Source: Ctenopharyngodon idella (Eukaryota > Chordata > Actinopteri > Cypriniformes > Xenocyprididae). Taken from it: a stretch of DNA of 64,000 nucleotides. The DNA is taken from assembly GCF_019924925.1 (NCBI RefSeq), contig NC_067231.1, forward strand, positions 5,325,854 to 5,389,853, given 5' to 3'. The number at the start of each line of letters is the position of its first letter. Position 1 is the stretch's first letter. The position numbers and the translations under genes are program-made. The notes below the pieces were generated by a model that saw nothing but the letters and a program-made list of their open reading frames with translations, ran no database searches and was not told the origin of the DNA. Shown piece after piece: positions 12,065-23,936 of this stretch.

Positions 12065-12332
12065 AAGGAAAGTTCACCTAAAATGAAATTTTTTGTCATT
12101 AAGTTGTCATTTACCCACCCTTAAGTCTTTCAAACTTGTATGACTTTCTTCCGTGGAACATAAAAGAAGATATTTTGAGAAATGTCTTTTTAATTTGTAC
12201 AATAGTTACTTAAACAGTCTGTTGTCCAGCATTCTTCCACAGTGTTCTGCAGAAGAAAGAAAGTTATACATGTTTGGAACAGCATGAGGGTTAAATTATG
12301 ACAGAATTTTCATTTTTGGGTGAACTGTGCCT
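12065..12332. mobile_element. TTAA-flanked MITE, short complete copy
   Basis: TTAA at 12061-12064 and 12333-12336. The ends read AGGAAAGTTCACCTAAAATG and its diverged inverse. Internal arms gtatgactttctt and agaaagaaagttatac pair. Confidence 0.75.
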
Positions 12333-12339
12333 TTAAAAC

Positions 12340-13297
12340 TGTATAAATGTCACTGCAAAAATGATATGGACACTCCCTTCTAATGCCTTACAGAGGATCT
12401 GGTGACATTTAGACATTAAGTGTGTCTTAAGTACTCATATACTTGAGATAATTCAATAAACTGCTCCTATCAAGATTTCTCACTTCCAGTATAAAGAACC
12501 CATAACAAGCACAAAGCTTTCCAAACACCCCTATAAAGACAGAGGCTAACACATCATAGGACGAATCAATTGGACATGTGACGTTTCTCATGGTCAGAAA
12601 TCTCAGTACAAATCTCTTTGCTTTGATCGTACGTTACAGACACAAACAAGTCAGCCGCCCAAAACTACAGTTCAAACCTCAGAACGGGGATGTTAACGTC
12701 ATTTAACCAATGTCATTTTAAAAGGCGGCAGCGGCGCCAGGCTCCGCACTGCCATGATAAACGGAGAATAAAGCGTAGAGCTGCAGCGGGACACATGCTC
12801 TGAATCCCGCCGCAGTCGACCGCAGCTCTGAGCACTCAGTGTTTAACTGGTGTTGCATAGTTCAGGATCACCGCACTGAGCTGGCAAGCGCTGCCCTTCA
12901 CTGTCCAAGGACTGTGTTTTCCTGTGGCATCAGATAAAATGACTCCATAAAACAACAAACTCAAACTCTAGCGATTACCCGAAAATCAGCTCTAGTAAAA
13001 CTGTCGAGTGGGGTTCATGAGGCAAGTGGCAACATCAGCCGACAGAGGGTTAAAGGTCAGGGTCTTGGTGTGAGCCATTTATGATTCATGGTTCATCAGG
13101 TTACATAATCTAGAATTGCAAAACATTATTGCTTATTAAATGCAAACTGTGGTGTTCAGCTGACCAGAAACCAGTCAACTTTTTAAGCAGTCTTTTATCT
13201 TTCCTTTCATTTTTTTTCCCCCCAAAGGCTTTTCAAAAATGTTTCAAAAAAGACTGGAAAATAAATTGTCATCTCATTAAAAAAATTATTTGAAGAA

Positions 13298-13336
<39 letters not shown>

Positions 13337-13373
13337 CATTTTTAAATGTGACAACCAGACAAAGAAAGTCAAC
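12340..13373. other. Intergenic with CpG-rich patch at 12650-12850
   Basis: The patch has aggcggcagcggcgccaggc and cccgccgcagtcgaccgcag. A TATA-like ttttaaaagg precedes the GC-rich part on the plus strand. No ORF follows that I can support. Candidate regulatory island only. An (AAT)n tract follows at 13298-13332. Confidence 0.35.
13298..13332. repeat. (AAT)n microsatellite
   Basis: About eleven perfect AAT units. Confidence 0.9.
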
Positions 13374-13377
13374 TTAA

Positions 13378-13490
13378 AGAGATAGTTCACCCAAAAATGG
13401 AAATTCTGTCATCATTTACTCACCTTCATGTTTTTCTAAAACTTTATTCTGTAGAACACAAAAGATCTTTTGAAGAACTAATAAATTGTT
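13378..13490. repeat. Left half of a TTAA-type MITE
   Basis: TTAA at 13374-13377, followed by agagatagttcacccaaaaa and the family's tcatcatttactcacc. No right end was found; it is either truncated or cut by the later Tc1 insertion. Confidence 0.6.
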
Positions 13491-13620
13491 TGTCCATATC
13501 AGTGTTATTTTAGTATCATCGATATACTAATATGTAATTTAAATTACATTTAATTTTTCACTGCTATCACATTAATTTTCAAATTTTAGTAACATTTTTG
13601 TCATTTTGATTCGTTTTTTA

Positions 13621-13890
13621 CAGTTGTGGTCAGAATTATTGGCACCCGTGGTAAATATGATCAAAGATGACCATAAAAAATAAATCTGCATTGTTTATCC
13701 TTTTGATCTTTAATTCATAAAATTAGCAAAAATCTAACCTTTCACTGAAGGAAAAGAATTGAAAGTGGGGGGAAAATCACATTATGAAATAAATGTTTTT
13801 CTCCAAAACACGTTGGCCACAATTATTGCCACCCCTAGAATTTTTTATGAGTAAAATATCTAATAAAAAGTATATTCCCCTTCATATTTA

Positions 13891-13924
<34 letters not shown>

Positions 13925-15050
13925 CACACCAGGGTGATCATGAACATGACATTGTCCAGCCATGACTTCCTGTTCCATAGGAGTATAAACATGAGGAAAC
14001 ACAAAGGCCAGATTCCCTTAATCATTCATCACAATGAGAAAAAACAAAGAATATAGTTCTGATGTGCAGCAAAAGATTGTTGAGCTTCACAAAATAGAAA
14101 GTGGCTGTATGAAAATACCCCATTTCCACCATCAGGGCAATAATTAAGAAGTTCCAATCAACTAAAGATGTTACAAATCTGCCTGGAAGAGGACGTGTGT
14201 CTAAATCGTCCTAATGCGCGGTGAGGAGGAAAGTTTGAGTGGCCAAAGACTCTCCAAGGATCACAGCTGGAGAATTGCAGAGATTAGTTGAGTCTTGAGT
14301 CTCAGAAAGCCTAAAAAAAATGATCAAACAGCACCTACATCCCCACAAGTTGTTCGGGAGGGTTTCAAGAAAAATCCTCTGCTCTCATCCAGAAACAATC
14401 TCCAGCATATTCAGTTGTCAGACAAGACTGGAAATTCAAACGGGACCGGCTTCTATGGTCAGATGAAACTAAAAAATCAAAACCTGACCACTTCTGCTAG
14501 AAATCCAATAATGGGCCATGGTTGGATCTTCCATCAGGACAGTGATCCAAAACAAACATCAAAACCAACACAAAAATGTGTCACTGAGCACAAAATGAAG
14601 CTTCTGCCATGGCCATCCCAGTCCCCTGACCTGAACCCTAATGAAAATGAGTGACGCAAACTAAAGAGAAGAAGCACCAGCATGGAGCTGGAATCTGAAG
14701 GATCTGTAGAGATTCTGCATGAATGAATGGTCTCTGATCTCTTGTCAGGTGTTCTTCAAACTCATCAGGCATTATAGAAGAACACTCAGAGCTGTTATCT
14801 TGGGAAAAGGAGGTTGCAAAAAGTATTGAATAAAAAGGTGCCAATAATTGTGGTCAACGTGTTTTGGAGAAAAACATTTATTTCATAATGTGATTTTCTC
14901 CCCCCACTTTCAATTCTTTTCTTTCAATGAAAGGTTAGTTTTTTGCTAATTTTATGAATTAAAGATCAAAAGGATAAACAATGCAGATTTATTTTTACAG
15001 TCATCTTTGATCATATTTACCAAGGGTGCCAATAATTCTGACCACAACTG
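13621..15050 (+). mobile_element. Tc1-like transposon with about 220-bp inverted repeats
   Basis: Ends CAGTTGTGGTCAGAATTATT and its inverse are flanked by TA (13619-13620, 15051-15052). The inverted repeats run over about 220 bp and include aattagcaaaaatctaacct and acacgttggccacaattatt. Length 1430 bp is near the usual Tc1 size. The internal transposase is broken: the longest open part (14295-14654) carries WIFHQDSDPKQTSK and WPSQSPDLNPNENE, then a stop where ENLW is expected. Its upstream part (about 14000-14290) has several stops. An inactive copy with well-preserved ends. Confidence 0.9.
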
Positions 15051-15052
15051 TA

Positions 15053-15420
15053 TGTCTTACTTTTTTTTTTATTTATAAGTTTTTGTTTATTTAATTTTAG
15101 TTATTTTAGTACTTCAAGTTAAACTAAATGAGAAATGTCGCATTTGCAGTTAGCTGAAAAAAAAATATTTTTGTATATTTTATTTCAGTTAACATTTATT
15201 TTGTTTCAAGTATTTTTTTTTAAATGTATTTTTTAGTTTTAGTTAACGATAATAGCCCTGGTTGATACAAGGCAAATCAATGAGATTCAAAACAACACTG
15301 GAAACATTAGAAGCAATTTTTCTAAATATCTTGGCAATGCTTTATTGAGTCAGATTGACATGATTCTGTTTTCCGTTTTCTCTGAGTGGTAGATTTCACT
15401 TCAGGATTGTGGGTATTTAA
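15053..15420. other. AT-rich intergenic DNA, nothing identified
   Basis: T-rich tracts only. Confidence 0.4.
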
Positions 15421-15423
15421 CCA

Positions 15424-15931
15424 ACACTAAAAATGCTGGGTTAAAAACAAACCCAGCGATTGTGTTGTTTTAACCCAGCGGTTGGGTTAAATGTTTGCCC
15501 AACCCGCTGGGTAGTTTTATTTAACTCAACTATTGTTTAAAAATTACTGTATTGCTCACTTAAAATGAACCCAAAATATGTTGGAAATTAATATTTATGA
15601 ATATGTTTAATAAATGAACATTTATTAATAAGTTTAATGAATAACAATTAAACAATAAACATTTATTAAATTGCTTATTAATAAATGTTCACCTTTAGAT
15701 TATTATTGTTTCCTCTAGTAATTATGTGTCTGATTTTTAATTTCCAACCTATTTTGGGTTCATTTTAAGCCAGCCATATAGTGATGTTTAAATGATAGTT
15801 GGGTTAAATAAAACTACCCAGCACATTAGTTAAACATTTAACCCAACTGCTGGATTTAAACAATCCAATCGCTGGGTTTGTCCATTTTCAACCTAACTTG
15901 GGTTGTTTTTAACCCAACATTTTTTAGAGTT
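15424..15931. repeat. Palindromic MITE with AACCCAGC ends
   Basis: The left end actaaaaatgctgggttaaa is mirrored at the right by aacccaacattttttagagt. Inner arms pair over most of the length (gttaaataaaactacccagc versus gctgggtagttttatttaac). A shorter relative is nested at 20909-21032. Confidence 0.75.
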
Positions 15932-17185
15932 AAGACTCTGGCAAATAACCAGTTTTTCTACAGAGGCATATACTATCATATACTAACCTTACAATCATGG
16001 TATGTCTATCTTAGTTTATACACATTCGCTATATTTCTCTATAATTAATTTTTTTTTTTTTTTTTTTTTTTCTCTTGTGATCTTTTGTGCATTGGCTTGA
16101 ATAACTAGCATTAAAAAAAAAAGGTAACATCTAAATTAATTGGCTATATTCAAGCCAAAATCAGCCTAAATACAAAACTATTTATGGATTAAATCAGGTA
16201 GAAACAGCTCTTTAAGTTTAAAATTGCAGGTTACCACTTTTTTTTTTACAGTGTGAATTAAACTAAACTTGCAGGGAATATAGGTTTAATGCCTTATTTG
16301 TCTCATTGCCACTCTGAAAATTGGGGTTGGTAGTGGTGTAGGACAAATGGGGTAACTACTTGATGACATACAACTAAATTCTGTTCGGGTAAGCAAGAAA
16401 AAACACAGAGAGGCAAATCAACACCCACAGAGGCCTGGCGAACACACAGCACTTCTGTTTGCTTTCAGCGAGCAAGCAGCGAAAGAGACGCCGCGGTTTC
16501 TCTCTCGCGCTCGGCCCTCACTGAGGCTTTTATGAGAGCAGATAGTCAAATTCTCATTTCAAGATCTGCGTTTAACCTCAGTCCAGCAGGCGCTTGTACC
16601 GCAGAGCTCCTAACTCCTCTCATCTCATTTCTCTTTAACTAGAGGCCCCGCTGATGCCACAGTGCACATTAATACTCGCAGGCCGCTGGCCAAGCACCGC
16701 TGTGTCGAGCTCCATGGCTGATTCATTGCAGAGAACACCCAGTAGCTAAAGCACACTGGAGGGATGGGGCGTCACTCCAGGAATTAGATTTGCAGCTTTT
16801 GTACTACGATAAAACCATAAGTAATAGAAAAAAGGCATACACTCAAGTCATTTCTTTGAAATTTGGCCCTGTCAGCTGTACTCAGCCAAAATCTTAATAA
16901 AACAGGAACAGGCTGCATGATGAATTGGTGCATTTAAAGTGCATCTACAAAATTTTATGTACTGTGTAATAAGCATGTTTAATGCTTGATGCCCTGTTTT
17001 TTTATTTCAGAGAGTGAAATAAATATTGTTTTATCACATTTTTGGTTTACATGTCAAACATGCTTAAACCTTGCTCTATACACTGTTGGCCAAATGTAGT
17101 CTCATGCAACAAAATACGACATCCAGCCCATTTTTTCAATATTAACTAATATAAATGCAATACAAATAATAGTTAAAGATTGGCA
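15932..17185. other. Intergenic DNA; unique-looking G+C-richer block at 16430-16760
   Basis: The block around agagacgccgcggtttctct and ctcgcgctcggccctcac lacks repeat signatures and is richer in CpG than its flanks. It could be a conserved non-coding or regulatory element. No coding evidence. Confidence 0.35.
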
Positions 17186-17187
17186 TA

Positions 17188-17345
17188 TATTTTGATCATC
17201 AGCGATAGCCTCGTGGGCAGCCCGCCAACATATAATGCCGTTGCGCTTCGGGTGACCCGAGTTCAAATCGCGGACCTTTCCTGATCCCGTCCCCCTCTCT
17301 CGCTTCCTGTCCACTCTATACTATCCTATCATAATAAAGGCAAAA
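17188..17345 (+). repeat. tRNA-derived SINE
   Basis: gatagcctcgtgggcagccc (A-box region) and ggtgacccgagttcaaatcg (B box) are followed by the pyrimidine-rich body tgatcccgtccccctctctc and an A/T-rich tail. The pattern is that of a dispersed cyprinid SINE. The tRNA part does not fold to a full cloverleaf. Confidence 0.75.
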
Positions 17346-17630
17346 ATCACCAATAAATAAATTGGTTATATGACCCCAAATGGTCAAGGTTTGGCTGGTT
17401 AGCATGGACAGCCAGGCAACTTGATATAAGCTTGAAATAAGCTTGATTAAAAGTAAGATTTGTAATGCATCAAAAAGACAAATGTTTAAGTTGTTGGCTA
17501 TGCCTCTGCGTAAGCCGGCATGTCTACATGCGCCAATCCGATTGGCCGAACATATAGACATCACAAGGCAACTTAGTGCGTCACCAAGTCCGAAAATTGA
17601 CAGCAGAAACGCGTCGACAGCTTCTTTGGC

Positions 17631-18289
17631 TGTGTCCCAATTCAAAGGTTGCATCCTTCGAAGGACTCTGACTTCAAAGGCCACGCCTTCAAATGCCACA
17701 AAGATTGGACTGAGCATTGTTAAATGGGACGGTCTAGCCTACGGAGGGCTGTTCTTGTCGCCTAGCAACTGTGACAGCTGCCTTTGACGAGCGGCAGTAA
17801 AGTTTGTACTACACTTTAGACAGTTATATTTAACTGTCTGAAAACATAAGTGTTCACAAACTGTCTAAATATGTTCACCATGGTCCATTTCTGCATATAA
17901 TAGAGTATAAACTATATATAATTGGATCTTAGTAAGATACAAGTCAACATTTGAACCGATTTAAAGGGTTTTTTATCTTTAAATCTGTATCATTAGATAT
18001 TTGAGTAAGTTGAAACCCAATACTTGCCTTTAAAAGTGTAATTCACCAGTTTCTGTGTCTCAAAAAAATAAAAAATAAAATACAAATTCTGTCATCACCA
18101 TTGCGCAATGAATTCTGGGGTAGGCAAGGCCGCAAAGGATCCATCTGAAAAGTGTATTCTTCAGTACACGGGAAACAAAGGACGCATTTGAAAGAGCCTT
18201 CGAATTGGGACAGCATTCGTTGCGTCGTGGTGACACAATCCGCCTTCGATTGCGGCCTTTCGAAGGATGCAGCCTCTGAATTGGGACGC
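17631..18289. repeat. hAT-type MITE with GTGTCCCAATTC ends
   Basis: The left end gtgtcccaattcaaaggttg and catccttcgaagga are mirrored by tttcgaaggatgcagcctct and gaattgggacgcac at the right. The element has no transposase. Open frames on either strand within it are not genes. Confidence 0.7.
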
Positions 18290-18369
18290 ACCCTGCATCT
18301 TCAGAAGCCGTATGTTTGTTGAGCGCTTGTCTTTTGTGTTTGTGTATCTAAGTTAGGAGCTTAGCTGCC

Positions 18370-18580
18370 GTCATGTCAGGGTCGAGATTCACAATGTGTG
18401 TGACTCCCTGTTCTCTTTATAATACATCTGATGACTCTCACCAGATGTGTGTGATGTGTATGGGAGAGGAGCATGCTAGGTCAGTCCTTGAGGGGGCTGA
18501 CTGTCAGCACTGCGAAAAATTTAGCGTTCGCATGAGCTCTGATCCCACTTGGCTCTCTTCTCGAGGGATGAGAGTCTAGC
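18370..18580 (+). pseudogene. Fragment resembling a retrotransposon gag zinc region
   Basis: A 68-codon open frame reads SHQMCVMCMGEEHARSVLEG, then ADCQHCEKFSVRM. The paired CxxC/H pattern (CVMCMGEEHA...CQHC) resembles the gag-like protein of fish DIRS-type retrotransposons as I recall it. The expected continuation (RSRLA) is lost, and no reverse transcriptase or recombinase follows. Identity is tentative. Confidence 0.4.
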
Positions 18581-18589
18581 ACCTCGTGG

Positions 18590-19100
18590 TTCGTAGATAG
18601 AGATTTTGAGATTGATAATTAATTTGTACCATTTTAAAAAGAAAAAGTACACGAAATACACTACGTAAAAAAGCCAACTAAACAAATAATAGAGAAAAAA
18701 AAAAAGAAAAAGAAAAAACAACATAAAAAACAGTAAAAGGTTTAGCAAGTGTGGGTTTGTTTACGGCATGTCAACTCCGCTCAAATGCGACACAAAACGG
18801 GAGTTCTGACAAGCGTGCAGGTACAAACAGCACGCATGACGGCAAATGAAGGACCATTTCTATATTCTTGTGACATGCTATATTACTGGTTACGGTGGCA
18901 CGATGGCCAAGGCATATCTTCAAATGTCTGCACTGGAGCCGTGCCTGATCAACCCCTTCATTACGAGAGCCAGACTGCCAAACTTATATTTTTCTATATG
19001 CCCTGCCTTTCAGAAATAATAAAATGCTTGGGTGGGATGCCATCAATTTTTTTCCTCTCCTAGAGTATGCGGCGTATTCGCAAGTGCAGCAGTGTGTGTG

Positions 19101-19131
<31 letters not shown>

Positions 19132-20749
19132 CGCCAGGATGATCACAAACATCTTTCAAATACTAACTTTCTCTGTATGGATATAAATTACACAGGAAGA
19201 GGAACACTTAGCATATAGTTTAGGAAACCAAAATCTAGCCAAAAAATTGCTCCAAATATACACAGTTCACAAAAATAGTTGCTATGTCTGGTTTCACATT
19301 GCAGGTCTCATGAATTAGCCTGCTACACTAGGCCTTTAGGCCAGTAAAAATCTTTGTTTGTGTTCATCTGAAGAAAGAGTCATATATAGTACGTATAGGT
19401 CAGCATACTGTACATAATGTAACTCCATATTTGTGAAGGTATGTTAATGTCAGTGTAAAAAGTCAATGCAACACAGCTAAGTTTGACTTTCAGGGAAACT
19501 AGATTGGTTTTAATATAATATAGCTAAGTTTGATTTTAAGGAAAATTACATAAGGGCAGTGTAATTTAGGCCTAGTCAAGATTAGGTCTGAGGAAAATCA
19601 CATTGGTTCAATGATTGTGATAATTCCGATAGAGCCAGTTTGGTTACATCCAACATGATTAGATATGCAGTTATATTAATGTAATAACTTTATGTGGAAA
19701 TTTGCCACATCATTAAAATACATTCAAATGATGAGGTAATACATTTGTTGCTCATGTCCAATGACAATAAAAGCCCTGTCTTCCTGACAACAAAGACAGC
19801 AAAACTTAATTACCACAATCAAAGGGATCTTCATCTTGACACTGATTGTGTAAGGTGTGTTCTTCATATTCATTGCATTTAAAACATGACCACAAACCCA
19901 TTAACCACTGAGGCCAAACTGGCGGCTGGGAGCTTTTGGATGGCAGCCAGTGGAATGAAGGTAAAAAAAAAAGTGTGTTTATGTATTTAGTCCTTTTTAA
20001 AGACACGCTCACACACCCTGACACTTTACATTGGCTCCAGGATGTGCAGTTTGATACTTTGAAACGTTTTCTCTGTCTCTCATCTGATGGTTAATTATAG
20101 AATTTTAAATATCCATGACGCGTGGGCAGGTACCCGTAATAACATATATGCCAGCTTGTAATTATTGACTTTATTTACTTTTCAGATGTTTGTTTGAAAT
20201 AATGCACTGCTGGTATCGTGATCTGGAGATCAAAGTGCTGAGGACGTTATTAACATGCGCTCATCAGGCAAGGATAATCATTTAAAGTGTAATTACTTCA
20301 CCACGCCCAGGATAATCGTGTTTTTTTTCCCCTTGCTCTTGGCATTTTTAATAGTATGATTCATACGTTAGGTTAGTGTGTTCCCTAAGGGCTGTTTAAT
20401 GGAAGAGAAAAGAGGTCCATATCTCTATTCATGACACTTGGGTTGATGAGTTTTCAGGCATATGATGTTACATAAGGGTGTTAGTGAGTTAGTTCACTGA
20501 CAGGTTTGAACGTGTTTCTTGAATCAAAGACAATAGTTCAAAATTACTAAGACATGTATATAGCCTATCAATGTCAAGAGATTTAGTAGCACAAATATAA
20601 GAGTCTCATGACACCTAGTGGAGAAGACTTTGCCTGCAAAAGTGGCCATTAAATGCTTGTTTGATTTCCAACAAATGGACACTTATGCCAACTAGTGGCA
20701 AAAATGAGAACAACATGTGCTCTGAAACATGAGGATAAGTTTTTGCTGC
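18590..20749. other. Intergenic DNA, nothing identified
   Basis: Contains poly-A/T tracts (18695-18740, 19104-19131). A 104-codon plus-strand frame (18749-19063) has no recognised motif. Inspection shows no boundary of a known repeat. Confidence 0.35.
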
Positions 20750-20753
20750 TTAA

Positions 20754-21232
20754 AGGGATAGTTCACCCAAAATTCTGCCGTCATTTACTCACCCTAGGTT
20801 GTTCCAAACCTGTATAAATTTACTACTTCTGCTGAACACAAAAGAATATATTATGAAAAATGTTGGTGAGACTTCATTGACTTCCATAGTATTTTTGTCC
20901 ATACTGCACCCTAAAAAATGCTGGGTTGTTTCAACCCATGTTTGGGCCATTTTTTTTAATTTTTATTTAAAGTAAACCGGTTGGGTTTGTCCATATTTGA
21001 CCCAAACATGGGTTGAAACAACCCAGCATGTTTTTTTTTTTGTTTTTTTTGTTGTTGTTGTTGTTTTTTTTAATTGTGAATGGAAGTCAGTGGGGTCCAT
21101 CGACTGTTCGGTTACCCATATTCTTCAAAATATCTTCTTTTGTGTTCAGCAGAAGAAATAAATTCATACAGGTTTGGAACAACCTGAGTGTGAGTAAATG
21201 ACAGAATTTTCATTTTTGGGTGAACTATCCCT
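20754..21232. mobile_element. TTAA-flanked MITE carrying a nested palindromic MITE
   Basis: TTAA at 20750-20753 and 21233-21236. The ends read AGGGATAGTTCACCCAAAAT and its inverse. Within it, 20909-21032 is a copy of the AACCCA-type palindrome (aaaaatgctgggttgtttca and its inverse). Confidence 0.8.
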
Positions 21233-21309
21233 TTAACATTTTTTTTTTTTTTTTTTTTTTTTTTTTGTGGAAGAAAATGGTAAGCAGCACAACTGTTTTC
21301 AACATGGAT

Positions 21310-21540
21310 AATAATAAGACATGTTACCTGAGCACCAAATCAGCATATTGGAATGATTTCTGAAGGATCATGTGACTGAAGACTGGAGTAATGATTCTGA
21401 AAATTCAGCTTTGCATCACAGGAATAAATTACATTTTAAAATATATTAAAATAGAAAACAGTCCTTTTAATTCATAATAATATTTCACAGTATTACTATT
21501 TTTACTGTTAAAGTTTCCAAACTTTTGACGGGTACTGTAT
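21310..21540. repeat. High-copy dispersed repeat fragment
   Basis: Contains caaatcagcatattggaatg, aaggatcatgtgactgaaga and attcagctttgcatcacagg, a sequence I recognise as very common in cyprinid introns; the source element is not certain. A second partial copy lies at 63625-63670. Confidence 0.5.
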
Positions 21541-22263
21541 AGAGAAGGAACAATTTTATAACCAGCCTATTCTTTTTAAGACTACACACTTGTTCTTCTG
21601 ACACATGATGGATTATGATAGCCAGGGGGTCTGGGTTGTTTTTAAGGCATCATCTGATAAAACTAATTTGACAGGAAATTGAAGAGAGAGGATCATTGGT
21701 TAAGGTCACAGTGGTTGGAGAGGCAATTTCAGAGATGGGCTTAAAGTGTGTTCATGGGGAAATAGTCTTGGTCCCCCTCTCCTGTGACCTCTGAACATTC
21801 AAGCTTTGGTGTTTCTTCATTGCTACCTTAAAGGTGAAGTGTGTCATTTCTGTGCCACTAAAGGGACTAAACAGAATTGAATTGTTTGTTTGAGTGATAT
21901 GACCAGGTTGGACATAACTACATTGGCTACAGTTTGGTAGACATGCAAATCCAGTGTTTGTGTACCATCCTGACTAATAAAATAACTTCATCCAGTTGAA
22001 TATCGAATGCAGCAAAGATGTAGTGTTCGTTGCCTAATGATGCCCATATCACATGTAACTGGAACTTAATCTTGACAGTTTAGTAGATTTTGGACTTTTC
22101 CCATTCTAGTAGACAGAGTGAGGAGTGGTATTATATACACTAAGCTACATTATGGGCCTGTCTCATTACTTACACATGCAGTCCACTTGAGATACATTGC
22201 ACGTGACAGAAAGTTAGTATCCAAGACTTTTTCAGGTCTGAAAAATGCCAAAGCTCAGTGCCC
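21541..22263. other. Intergenic DNA, nothing identified
   Basis: Starts of a short repeat (taaaggtgaagtgtgtcatt at about 21829) may be another MITE end. No gene. Confidence 0.4.
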
Positions 22264-22372
22264 TTAAAGGGATTGTTTACCCAATAATGAAAACTCTGTC
22301 ATCATTTACTCACCCTGAAGATGTTCCAAACCTATATGAGTTTCTTTCTTCTGTTGAGCACAAAAGAAGATA

Positions 22373-23810
22373 CAACCCGAATTCCGGAAATGTTGGGACG
22401 TTTTTTTTATATTTGAATAAAATGAAAGCTAAAAGACTTTCAAATCACATGAGCCAATATTTTATTCACAGTAGAACATAGATAACATAACAAATGTTTA
22501 AACTGGAGAAATTTTACAATTTTATGCACAAAATTAGCTCATTTCAAATTTGATGCCTGCTACAGGTCTCAAAATAGTTGGGACAGGGGCATGTTTACCA
22601 TGGTGTAGCATCTCCTCTTCTTTTCAGAACAGTGTGAAGACATCTTGGCATCAAGGTTATGAGTTTCTGGAGTTTTGGTGTTGGAATTTGGTCTCATTCA
22701 GGCCTGATTATAGGTTTTCAGCTGCTGAAGAGTTTGTGGTCATCTTTGACGTATCTATAGGTGAAAGATCTGGACTGCAGGCAGGCCAATTCAGCACCCA
22801 GGACTCTTCTGCGACAAAGCCATGCTGTTGTAATAGCTGCAGTATGTGGTTTTGCATTGTCCTGCTGAAATACACAAGGCCATCCCTGAAACAGACGTCG
22901 TCTGGAAGGGAGCATATGTTGCTCTAAAATCTTTATATACCTTTCAGCATTCATAGTGCCTTCCAAAACATGCAAGCTGACCATACCGTATGCAGTTCCA
23001 TACCATCAGAGATGCTGGCTTTTGAACGCTGATAACACGCTGGAAGTTCTCCCTCCTCTTTAGCCCAGAGGACACGGCATCCGTGATTTCCAAATTTGGA
23101 CTCGTCTGACCATAGAACACTTTTCCACTTTGAAACAGTCCATTTTAAATGAGCCTTGGCCCACAGGACACGACAGCGCTTCTGGACCATGTTCACATAT
23201 GGCTTCCTTTTTGCATGATAGAGCTTTAGTTGGCATCTGCAGATGGCACGGCGGATTGTGTTTACCGACAGTGGTTTCTGGAAGGGGTGGGGTGATGACA
23301 TCATCATTTCACAAAATATACGGATAGGCTGTACACACGAAAACACAAGGGTGTCATTTTCAGATTTATCCACTCTGGGATCCGGTTTCAAAAAATATCG
23401 GATTCACCTTCTGAAAACGCCGGATTTGTCTGGACGAAACGCCGATCCGATACAAAATTTCTGCGTATACACCTAAACGCATCTTCATGTGGACGGGGCC
23501 TAAGACATCCCTTTTATAGCTAATCATGTCACAGACCTGATATCAATTAACTTAATTAGTTGCTAGATGTTCTCCCAGCTGAATCTTTTCAAAATTTCTT
23601 GCTTTTTCAGCCATTTGTTGCTCCTGTGCCAACTTTTTTGAGACCTGTAGCAGGCATAAAATTTGAAATGAGCTCATTTAGTGGATAAAAGTCTAAAATT
23701 GCTCAGTTTAAACATTTGTTATCTATGTTCTTTTGTGAATAATAATAATAAAAAAAAATCATTTTATTTAAATTTTAAAAAATGTCCCAACATTTCCGCA
23801 ATTCGGGTTG
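22373..23810 (-). mobile_element. Tc1/mariner element, itself interrupted
   Basis: Ends CAACCCGAATTCCGGAAATG and the inverse (tttccgcaattcgggttg) are flanked by TA (22371-22372, 23811-23812). The transposase is on the minus strand and broken. One frame (22951-23391) has LSVNTIRRAICRCQLKLYHA and KWKSVLWSDESKF; another (22718-22984) has GTMNAERYIKILEQHMLPSR and CVFQQDNAKPHTAAI. These are the first and second catalytic-Asp regions. The SPDLNP region lies in a shifted frame. A foreign 220-bp MITE-like piece (23283-23503) sits in the N-terminal part. Confidence 0.85.
23283..23503. repeat. MITE piece inside the Tc1 element
   Basis: The right side reads tcttcatgtggacggggcct, the fish MITE end of the GGCCCCGTCCACATGAAGA type. 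The inside contains cggatttgtctggacgaaac. Its boundaries are approximate. Confidence 0.5.
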
Positions 23811-23936
23811 TATTTTGAAAAATGTTCGTAACCAGACAGTTGATGGTAGCCATTGAATTCCATAGTATTTTGTTCCTACTATGGAAATCAATGGCTACCG
23901 TCAACTGTCTGGTTACCAACATTCTTCAAAATACTC

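Larger units (their letters stand above)
22268..23936. mobile_element. TTAA-type MITE split by a Tc1 element
   Basis: TTAA at 22264-22267 and the family end AGGGATTGTTTACCCAATAA. The left arm stops at 22370, where the Tc1 at 22373 begins. The MITE resumes at 23813 with ttttgaaaaatgttcgtaac and its typical centre accagacagttgatggtagc. The right terminal end is missing. Confidence 0.75.

Noticed and set aside
13793..14056. 87-codon frame with a poly-Phe run
   Set aside because: Starts in the Tc1 inverted repeat and crosses a poly-T tract; only its end belongs to the old transposase.
17200..17290. tRNA-like A and B boxes
   Set aside because: The body and tail are those of a dispersed SINE and the cloverleaf cannot be completed, so it is not a tRNA gene.
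17316..17787. 133-codon minus and 114-codon plus frames
   Set aside because: They overlap each other and run into the hAT-type MITE at 17631; no motif or splice support.
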